A stretch of DNA of 64,000 nucleotides from Nemertoderma westbladi. Taxonomy: Eukaryota > Xenacoelomorpha > Nemertodermatida > Nemertodermatidae. Made by a program: the position numbers and the translations under genes. Numbering within the stretch: the stretch's first letter is position 1; each line of letters opens with the position of its first letter. Shown piece after piece: positions 1 to 6,731 of this stretch. The notes under the pieces were generated by a model. The model did no database searches, was not told the origin of the DNA, and worked only from the letters and a program-made list of their open reading frames with translations. The stretch is from NCBI GenBank assembly GCA_032718475.1, contig JAUCBJ010006750.1:1-64000 (forward strand). Direction: 5' to 3'.

Positions 1-279
1 CCTTGATGCAAATTATACATCAAAGGGTCAAAGGAAAAAAAACTATTTGTTTTCTGGTTTAATAATTACATGTTAATTTCAGATTGTTTCTATTTCAAAT
101 TATTTTATATTTCATTTTTATTTATATTAAAGTGTTTACTATTTACTTAATTATTGAACATTAAATAATGGGTGATTCTTAATAAAAGTGGTCAAAACTA
201 TGTTAAAAAATGAATTTCACAAAAGTATGGAAAACTATATCAATTCTGAGAGCTCTTTATTGCTGAATTCAATGGTGCT
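1..279. other. AT-rich intergenic DNA, nothing recognised
   Basis: The stretch is strongly AT-rich. I see no ORF, RNA-like structure or recognisable repeat in it. Confidence 0.5.
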
Positions 280-500
280 ATTTTGGTCAATTTGGGACAT
301 GTCAATTTGAAAGTTCCATTTTCACATGTCAAAATGACAATTTGGTATTGACGTTTAGACATGTCCCAAAGTCGTCAATTCGAAAATGATATTTTGTTTT
401 TATGACATGTCCAAATGTCAGCATGTAAATTTGAAAATGACATTATAACATAATGACATATCTAAGTGTCAAAATGTTAATTTGATATGATATTATGTAT
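280..500. repeat. Degenerate tandem repeat with GACATGTC/GTCAATTTGAAA motifs
   Basis: The words 'catgtc', 'gtcaattt' and 'gaaaatgaca' recur about every 50-65 bp (near 297, 350, 410 and 460) with many substitutions, as in an old short tandem array. No coding frame runs through it. The block has no resemblance to the satellite further right. Confidence 0.45.
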
Positions 501-1074
501 CAAATGAGAAAAATAAAGTTTGCTGTCGAAAAAAGTAGGGTGCCCTATTTGAGCCATCGTACTAGTGTCAGTGTGGGTGTGGTGCTAATTTGTACTACAC
601 CTCCACATTACCGGAGGCACGTTCGTTTCATTGGTTTCACACCCCTCTTGTATATCCATATATTGCGTCTATCAGTCGGCCTAACTTATATATCGCATTT
701 GTTTGTTTATGTAAGTTAGTTAGTTACATTCTTAATAAGTAATTATTAATTTGCAGGTCAAAGTCCGCAATAATAATGATAACTATTATTAATCAGTTAT
801 ACTGGTTAATTACAATATTGCTAATCCAGTTTAATGTAAAATGTTTTATGTAAAACAGAACATACTGGCTATCATTACTGCACACTAAATTATTATAAGA
901 GCTCTAGCTGGGAGATTTTAGGTTTACAATTTGCGGTATTATAGGCAATGCGTTGTGTTTGCTTATGATATTCAAAGACAGATGAGACTTTCTGTGCAAT
1001 TAAAATTTATCCATCCAAGTAAAAGTCAACGTATTAATAGCTGATTTTTTTCAAAATTGTCAAAAATGTAACTA
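501..1074. other. Intergenic DNA, no supported feature
   Basis: A 74-codon open frame exists at 495-719, but it shows no domain, biased composition or neighbouring exon signal, and I treat it as chance. The rest is AT-rich and unremarkable. Confidence 0.4.
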
Positions 1075-1256
1075 TAATATATAACTTGTTCAATTGACTT
1101 TAGTTTATTGTTTTGGTTAGAATAAGGTCCCATTTCAACCTGCTTCTTTCCTTTAATTGATAATTGGATAATTTGTTCTGAAAGAGGACAATTACCGAAA
1201 GCTACCTAAAGTTATGCGGAAGTTATCGAAAAGGCACATTTCGCACTTTCAGGGTT
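1075..1256 (+). repeat. Dispersed repeat family R1, copy 1
   Basis: This block has relatives elsewhere in the left arm. The 'tttattgttttggttagaata...acctgct' part recurs at about 4485-4535 and, inverted, at about 5900-5960. The part around the 'gaaagaggacaattaccgaaag' word recurs inverted at about 6258-6375. No coding capacity is visible. It is probably a fragment of a non-autonomous transposon, but no termini or target duplication could be fixed. Confidence 0.5.
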
Positions 1257-1416
1257 TGATAATCAAAAAAGAAACAAGCTATAATTCAAATTGCCGTTTA
1301 ATTCCAAATATTCCTTCGTGAAATATAAATTCACTGACTCAGTAAGGGCTAAATGTGCACTGTTAGCCTGGTTCATTATGCCTTTACCTTCATTCCGTTA
1401 CTTGGCCAGTACTGTA

Positions 1417-1550
1417 AGTAGTAATAGTATGCCATCCCCTGCGACAGTTGGACCCACTTCGCACATTGGGTGTTAAGTATTACTTACGTAATCTTACGTA
1501 CTTACGAAGTGGGTCCAACTGTCGCAGAGGATGGCATACTCTTACTACTA
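1417..1550. repeat. Near-perfect hairpin, 45-bp arms
   Basis: The arm at 1417-1461 is the reverse complement of 1505-1550 with only about two mismatches. The loop is about 43 nt and contains its own short palindrome around 'acttacgtaatcttacgta'. The weak flanking similarity (AGTACTG on the left, CAGTAC on the right) suggests the hairpin extends imperfectly outward. It could be a foldback or MITE remnant, or a source of hairpin RNA. Confidence 0.6.
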
Positions 1551-1639
1551 CTGTAGTCAGTACATCAGTAGGCTACTGCGGTCCAGCGTGTTTCTCAGGA
1601 ATCCACTACTACTACAGATCTAAATTGGTAATATTGACG

Positions 1640-1797
1640 AGCATGTAATAAAACGCCAATTTTGTTATAAATATTCGGCATGCGCCAGATGCTAAATATG
1701 TTAACAATTTGCCAATATGGTTAATAAAAGTCTACGTATCGCCAGGTTATATGTAAAATGGTTTCAGTACGCCTAGAGTAATGGTATGGTTCAGTTT
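1640..1797 (+). repeat. Dispersed repeat family R2, copy 1
   Basis: The segment runs from 'aaacgccaattttgtta' to 'taatggtatggttcag' and recurs nearly identically at 3095-3248 in the same orientation. A more diverged relative lies at about 2650-2790. No coding frame is present. The two close copies bracket the SINE and the CR1 fossil. Confidence 0.65.
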
Positions 1798-2078
1798 TGC
1801 GTTATCGTTGTTATGGTTTCATGTAAGGGTTCTGTTTCAAGATATGGTTATGATTCGGGTAAGGCTTTAGATCTCTTAAGGTCAAAGTGCAGTAATTATA
1901 CGGGTATGATTTTGCCTATGATTTTGTTAAGGTACATGTATGTTATGGTTCAGATTAAGTAAATAATGTGGCCTTCGAAACAAATTACTGTAGGCCTACA
2001 CTGGACATTCCTAAATATTACCCGCAGAATTCTGCTCATTGAATATTTTGATATCTGATATATAAATAAATAACATGT
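1798..2078. other. AT-rich intergenic DNA
   Basis: GGTT/TATGGTT-type words recur loosely, but there is no definable repeat unit and no ORF of note. Confidence 0.35.
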
Positions 2079-2346
2079 TAATAATAATAATAATAATATT
2101 GGTTATTTATATACCGTTAGCGCTTTTCTACGCTCAGCATACTCAAAGCGCTTTTATTATCATTACCCCAGCTAAGCCAGGTTCCCATTATACCGCTGGG
2201 TTGACGTAGGCAGTAATGTCTAAAGTGTCTTGCCTAGGGACACAACAGTGCGAAATTTCTACAGCTTTTAGTCGGATTCGAACCTGCACCACCAAACACT
2301 ATTGTGTAAGCAGTTCAGGCGCCGTATCCACTCGGACACTGCGACA
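2079..2346 (-). mobile_element. tRNA-derived SINE
   Basis: Read on the minus strand, the 5' end has a tRNA-like head with an A-box-like segment (about 2328-2339, GTGTCCGAGTGG) and a consensus B box (2274-2284, GGTTCGAATCC), as in a Leu/Ser-type tRNA. The acceptor arms do not pair, so this is not a functional tRNA gene. The body ends in an 'AAAGCGCT...TATATAAATA' segment followed by a (TTA)n tail at 2079-2100, a 3' architecture common in SINEs of marine invertebrates. RNA polymerase III would read it from the internal boxes. The CR1 fossil begins within about 10 bp of its 5' end. Confidence 0.75.
2274..2284 (-). promoter_or_regulatory. Pol III B box of the SINE
   Basis: The reverse complement reads GGTTCGAATCC, an exact B-box consensus. 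It lies about 45 nt downstream of the A-box-like segment on the minus strand. Confidence 0.7.
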
Positions 2347-2354
2347 TCGTTACA

Positions 2355-2618
2355 TACAGTAGTTACATATTTTTCGTTTAGTCGGAGTACTGTAAGTATT
2401 GTCTCGCTTTCGGTAAAGTTGTACGTAGTTTAACTTCGTTTTATATTTGTTTTAGTCCATCGTAGTATAATAATGTATTGGATGTTGGAAATAAGGGAAA
2501 TAAGCTGCAAAGGTTTAGGTGTAATCCTATATGCTATGTTGGACAAACTTTTTGATTTGTTTGGTGTATTTGTTATTGATTTTTACATAATAAATATATC
2601 TATCTATCTATCTGTCTT
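2355..2618 (+). mobile_element. 5'-truncated 3' tail of a CR1-type LINE (fossil)
   Basis: The segment aligns by eye, with many substitutions, to the 3' untranslated tail of the CR1-type LINE at 21229-21490 (which lies on the minus strand). Shared landmarks in order are 'gtcgg', 'ctttcggtaaagttgtac', 'cgttttatat', 'ggaaataagctgcaaag', 'gttggacaa', 'tttggtgtatttgttattg' and the terminal (TATC)n run at 2595-2618. No ORF part of the LINE remains. It shows that the family also inserted outside the satellite and that (TATC)n is its true 3' end. Confidence 0.8.
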
Positions 2619-2649
2619 ATTAATTTGTTTTATATGGGAATTGGAATTG

Positions 2650-2790
2650 AAACGCCAATTTTGTTTTATAATGATTACAAAGTTCCATCAATAAATATGT
2701 GAACAATTTGCCAATTTCGTGAATAAAAGACGACATAACACCAGTATGTATGTAAAATAGTTATAATTCAATGAAATATGATCTTATTGT
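2650..2790 (+). repeat. Dispersed repeat family R2, diverged copy
   Basis: It shares 'cgccaattttgtt', 'aacaatttgccaat' and 'atgtaaaat' in the same order and spacing as 1640-1797 and 3095-3248, with much more divergence and small indels. Confidence 0.5.
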
Positions 2791-3094
2791 ATGGTTCTGT
2801 TCAGGTTCTGTATACGACACGGGTCATTAAAGCATTTTGTCTTGGGGAAATGGTTTCCTTTGCAATGAAATGAAAAGAGGTGTAACCAGTAAACAACCAC
2901 TGAGAAGCAGCACCAGAAACTTGCGCCAATCACATTTCTGCATTGAAGTATTGCTATGGTATGAAGGACTTTAGAATGTCTAGGTACGGCCTACAAGTAA
3001 TAATGGCTATAGCTTTTGACATGGTTAGATATTAAGTACATTCTGGTACACGAACAATTATAAACTTGACTCAATTTGAAAATATTTACAAACA

Positions 3095-3248
3095 TGTAAT
3101 GAAACGCCAGTTTTGTTATAAAAGATTCGGCATGGGCCAGATGCTAAATATGTTAACAATTTGCCAATATGGTTATTAAAAGTCTACATATCGCCAGGTT
3201 ATATGTAAAATGGTTTCAGTACGCCTAGAGTAATGGTATGGCTCAGTT
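3095..3248 (+). repeat. Dispersed repeat family R2, copy 3
   Basis: It is nearly identical to 1640-1797 (for example 'ccagatgctaaatatgtta' and 'cagtacgcctagagtaatgg' in both). It ends where an RTE LINE fossil begins, so the LINE fragment interrupts or abuts it. Confidence 0.65.
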
Positions 3249-3249
3249 C

Positions 3250-3585
3250 TCTCAACATGATCCCTGATGCGATTTAATATAATTATATTGTATAGCTTTG
3301 CAGCAATCTAGATTACTGAGATTCCACGAAAATATCTACGGGTTGTTTGGTAGCCCTTGTTTGGGGGTGGGACCAACTTATTTGTTTTCAGTTCTTGAGG
3401 GACATTCTTTGTCCTATACAAGTCCACACAAAAATGAGGTGAATGAGCACCAAACACTCATTAAAGACCTCAGGGGGCACGCCATCTACTCCACTGGCAT
3501 GATTGGTATTGATGCTCCTAGCTGCAATCTTGATTTCACACAAAGGAGATATCTGGGGATATCTGTGAGCACAGACTCAGATACA
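3250..3585 (-). mobile_element. Fossil fragment of the RTE-type LINE (RT region)
   Basis: The sequence aligns over its whole length with 56458-56798, inside the reverse transcriptase part of the minus-strand RTE LINE copy. Landmarks include 'tccctgatgcgatttaat', 'attgtata', 'tgcagcaatc', 'ccaacttatttgttttca', 'aaagacctcaggggg', 'atctactccactggca', 'aaaggagatat' and 'acagactcaga'. Substitutions and indels destroy the coding frame. A 96-codon plus-strand open frame across it is a shadow. It is an older insertion of the family that is intact at 48677-52442. Confidence 0.85.
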
Positions 3586-3960
3586 TGATACAGATTCAAT
3601 CCTTTACTTGGCCAATAGTAAGTACAGCAGTAGACTAACTGCGGTCCCTACCCTGCTACCATCAGATCAGCTACCGTCTGACCGTGACCGCGTGCCGGCG
3701 CATTACAGCACTGAGGATATGGCCTATACATTCAGACATTTCAAACTCTTATAATATTTTTCCGGTACCGGTACTGATAATGGCGATAGTAAAACCTGTA
3801 CGCCTCACATCAACTCAACATGTCACCGTCCCTTGATTACCAGTAGGGGGTACTCAGTTTGTACTTGTAATCAATCCTTCTGTCCTTAATGCAGTAATGC
3901 GCAGCCCAGCCGTCAGACGGTAGCCGGTGTCCCAGTCGAAATTGCCCCCCTGCTGCCCTG
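3586..3960. other. Intergenic DNA, no supported feature
   Basis: Moderately GC-rich for this arm, with several 'cagtag/ctgac' words, but no ORF or defined repeat is supported. Confidence 0.35.
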
Positions 3961-4075
3961 TAGTTCTGTAGAATACGCCCCCCGGGCGTATTCGCCTAGC
4001 CCGGGTATACTCGTCTAGCGCGAAATGACCCTCCAGGCAGATTCGCCTTAGGCGAATCTGCCCCCCTTCCGCGCC
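3961..4075. repeat. GC-rich palindromic island 1
   Basis: A GC-rich patch in AT-rich DNA contains two tight hairpins. GAATACGCCC at 3971-3980 pairs with 3983-3992 around a 2-nt loop. The 12-bp arms at 4036-4047 and 4051-4062 (GGCAGATTCGCC) pair around TTA. The word GGCGAATCTGCCCCCCT (about 4051-4067) recurs with one change at about 5718-5734 in a second island. Confidence 0.6.
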
Positions 4076-4439
4076 AAATGCCCCACACCAACTGCAAACA
4101 CAAACGCACTCTGTTCCTGCATCCTTCTGTCCTGTCTGCCTTCAGAATTAAGATAATACATCATGACTGCATGAGCTGACAGCTGACAGTGCAGCAGTAA
4201 CGGTAGGGCTACTGTTCTGCTGTTAGACTGAACGGTGAGCGGTACACTGTCCTCGTCCTGTCTGACTGTTGACTGTTGTCTCAGTCAGTCAGGTCAGACC
4301 TGCGGCTATGTCACACGAATAGCAAATACTACTACTACTAGGTCGAGCGAACTCGGACAGTGGAAATGAGATCCTTTCAGGCTTCCCGATTCTCCATAGT
4401 TGTCGCAATTTCGTTTCTCCCAAGCATATAGCAAATAAC
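4076..4439. other. Intergenic DNA, no supported feature
   Basis: It contains many 'ctgac/gacag' words, such as repeated TGACTGTTGTC-like strings around 4260-4300, and a short ACT microsatellite at 4328-4341. No coding feature is supported. Confidence 0.35.
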
Positions 4440-4469
4440 AGATGATTACTCTCAAAAATAAAACTGTAA

Positions 4470-4600
4470 CCTGTTCTATTGTGTTTAGTTTATTGTTTTG
4501 GTTAGAATAACGTGCCACTGTAACCTGCTACTTTCCCTAAATTGAGAATTTAACATTGGGGCGGGATATTAATTCAGACACGTCAATCAGAAAATTTGTC
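4470..4600 (+). repeat. Dispersed repeat family R1, copy 2
   Basis: It shares 'gtttagtttattgttttggttagaata' (about 4481-4510) and 'aacctgct' with 1090-1145. It also shares 'ttaacattgg...gatattaattc' (about 4550-4575) with 6380-6404. The matching inverted segment at 5895-5974 makes 4470-5974 a candidate foldback-bounded element, though with no target duplication that I can fix. Confidence 0.5.
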
Positions 4601-5228
4601 TATTTTTAAACGCTCATTAGATGCCTTTCTGAGTCAATCGCAATAATTTCTTATGCAAATACATATTTATCCTCTCTACGTAGTTTTTTCACAAATTATA
4701 GATAAGTTAGCACCTTAGCAGTATATTTATAGGTTATGTTATTACATTAGCATGAGTAAATAAGTATACGTAATCTATCAATTTTTAGTTAGGAATAATG
4801 CTTTATTATACATATCGTGATTTAATTTTCTTTCTAATCGCACTAGACCTACTTAGAAATGTAATTCAAAATGTATCTTACAACCAATACACTTTATCTT
4901 TCCATCAGTAGAATAATTACATTTCCGAACTACAGTAATATTAACAAATTCTAAAACAATATTACAATATATTATTCATATTATTAATGCCTATTCGGTG
5001 GTTGATGTAATGGGCCTTCCCGATCAACCTCCGTCTTTACTATGCATCAAGTCAAATATATTCATAATATTTTTGCATTTACCGTAATTTACTAATTATT
5101 TGACTTATCGTACTCCAATTATTACATAGTTACAATTTATTTGTGTACATGCAAGTTTAGAAAATGTTTCATAATAAATAAAAATAAATAAATAAAAAAA
5201 ATTCGCCAAGATGAGATTTGCGTCATAC
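4601..5228. other. AT-rich intergenic DNA
   Basis: Very AT-rich, with poly-A/T-like and (AATA)n runs near 5170-5200. No coding frame or defined repeat is visible. Confidence 0.35.
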
Positions 5229-5243
5229 CCCCCCCCCCCCCCC
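5229..5243. repeat. Poly-C tract
   Basis: A run of about 15 C residues. It is an isolated homopolymer, possibly of uncertain assembled length. Confidence 0.7.
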
Positions 5244-5373
5244 TGTCTCATTGACTGAGTCTATGTCTGATTAGTGCCTCCCCCCACATATCATGCGGAA
5301 TACGTTGGATAGCACTAGCGTCTACCGGCTCTGCTAATTAGCTAACCTGCCTTTCCGTTTCCCTTCCCGGGAT

Positions 5374-5586
5374 TATCCTGTTTGGGGGCCTCCAAAACCA
5401 AGCAGGTTAGTAAAGGAGCAGGTTACAGAGGCTAGTTGAAAGGAACCAAAACAATAAACGTGAGGAATGTTGTAGAATAAAAAACCAAATTTAAAACCAA
5501 ATTTAATTGAGAATCAACAGTCAGAGATGTCAGGATGTATAGACCTACCGGAACTCTGAATAGACTGGAGGCCCCCAAACAGGATA
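5374..5586. repeat. Inverted repeat with perfect 21-bp arms
   Basis: 5374-5394 is the exact reverse complement of 5566-5586, separated by 171 nt. The arms contain GGGGGCCTCC-type sequence, unlike the AT-rich surroundings. Outer flanks show weaker complementarity (CCCTTCCCGGGAT against GAGCCCCCTTCCC). It may be a small foldback element. Confidence 0.6.
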
Positions 5587-5684
5587 GAGCCCCCTTCCCT
5601 GATCGTGTAGGCCCTACATAACATTTCATTGAAATTACTTATACGTGGTGATAGGGTGCAATTTTCGGTTGGGCGGTAGGGTGC

Positions 5685-5800
5685 CATATGGCGCCGGGGG
5701 GGGGCATTTGGCGCCAGGCGAATATGCCCCCCTGGGCATTCCGCGCGGGGGGGGGGGGGGGGCTGGGGGGGCATTTTCGCCTGTGACACCGGTCGGCATA
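5685..5800. repeat. GC-rich island 2 with long G run
   Basis: It contains GGCGCC palindromes, a GGCGAATATGCCCCCCT word shared with island 1, and a run of about 16 or more G residues (about 5746-5761) that could form G-quadruplexes on this strand. Open frames across it are proline/glycine-rich artefacts of the homopolymer. Confidence 0.6.
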
Positions 5801-5894
5801 TTACCAATTAATTTGGGTGTCCTTTCAGCCTATTTTAACATATTAACTTAATTTCGCGAATATTAAATTTCGATATTCACGATTTAAGGTACCA

Positions 5895-5974
5895 TATCAA
5901 GGAACGTAGCAGGTTATAATGGCATAGCCTTTTCTAACCAAAACAATCAACTAAATTTAGGAACACAGTTTACA
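5895..5974 (-). repeat. Dispersed repeat family R1, inverted copy
   Basis: The reverse complement contains 'tttagttgattgttttggttagaa' and 'aacctgctac', matching 4481-4535 and 1098-1145. Confidence 0.5.
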
Positions 5975-6254
5975 GTAAAATGTTTATTTCTATGCACAAA
6001 TTTTTCAATATTAATTTAACATTAACCCTATGAGAAGACTAAAACGACACCCCAATTGGCTTTTTGCAGCCGATCTACCCGCCGGTCAGGTAGTCAGTCA
6101 GCCAGAACTGCTACTGCAGTAGCCTAGCAGCACTGTACTAAAACTACCATTGCTGTACTGTATCAGTAAATGTATATTTCGCGAAGGTTTACTTAAAATT
6201 AAACGGAAATTATTTGAATTAGACCCCATATCTTTTTTTTTGGGAATGGTATCG

Positions 6255-6420
6255 GACGCAGAAAGTGCGAAATGTGACCCCTATCAGTAAATGGATAACT
6301 TTCGTGTAACCGTCCTGGTTTAACCTTTTCGATAACTTTCGGTAATTGTCCTCTTTCAGAACTATCCTTGATAATTCAACATTGGAACGAGATATTAATT
6401 CTCAAAAAATGGATTTGGGT
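6255..6420 (-). repeat. Dispersed repeat family R1, second inverted copy
   Basis: The reverse complement of 6258-6375 matches 1156-1252 (words 'ctgaaagaggacaattaccga', 'gttatcgaaaagg' and 'cacatttcgcactttc'). The right part (6380-6404) matches 4550-4575. It ends about 190 bp before the putative first exon. Confidence 0.5.
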
Positions 6421-6608
6421 CCTCTGGATGTATAATAAAACTACAATAAATCTCCAAATATCAAAATAATTAATAATTATAAACAAATTGTATAGTTGGC
6501 CTATTTAATTACAAATAGTCGTTATTGTTGTTGTACCTAATTGTTTTGATGATTTATGATTTATTATACCGTGATAATTAGAACAGCGCCGCCCCTTTCG
6601 ATAATGCC

Positions 6609-6725
6609 ATGGATTTTCCGGATAATATCGCCGCGGTTGAAGACAGCTGGGAGGAAACCAACCCTCTAGATTACACAGTTTCTTTAGTATACAACGCAGC
6701 AGCTGTTATTGGTCAGGAGTTTCAG
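6609..6725 (+). CDS. Putative first coding exon of a RILP-like RH1-domain protein
   Basis: An ATG in a near-ideal Kozak context (GCCATGG) opens 39 codons that end exactly at a consensus 5' splice site, CAG|GTAAAC, in phase 0. The first ~20 residues are acidic (AAVEDSWEET is visible). The last 16 (TVSLVYNAAAVIGQEF, then Q) fit the start of the RH1 domain of the RILP/RILPL family, where a VY-x-x-A-x3-G-x-E motif begins the helix that pairs into the coiled coil. RILP-like proteins bind Rab GTPases and dynein/JIP partners through RH1 and RH2. The rest of the protein would be in later exons, none of which is visible in this window, so the first intron would exceed 57 kb. What I see is the frame, Kozak context and donor; family membership is inference from a short motif. 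The same 3' half is the founder of the satellite that follows. Confidence 0.5.
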
Positions 6726-6731
6726 GTAAAC
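6726..6731 (+). promoter_or_regulatory. 5' splice donor of the putative exon 1
   Basis: TTTCAG|GTAAAC fits the metazoan donor consensus. The same string recurs in nearly every satellite unit to the right. Confidence 0.55.

Noticed and set aside
495-719. 74-codon ORF on the plus strand
   Set aside because: No motif, no splice or promoter context, and within the length expected by chance.
2262-2346. Functional tRNA gene on the minus strand
   Set aside because: A and B boxes are present but acceptor arms do not pair, and the sequence continues into a SINE body and (TTA)n tail.
3298-3588. 96-codon plus-strand ORF
   Set aside because: It lies antisense to a decayed RTE reverse-transcriptase fragment and is a shadow frame.
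5514-5851. Pro/Gly-rich ORFs on both strands
   Set aside because: They are produced by the G/C homopolymer runs of GC-rich island 2.
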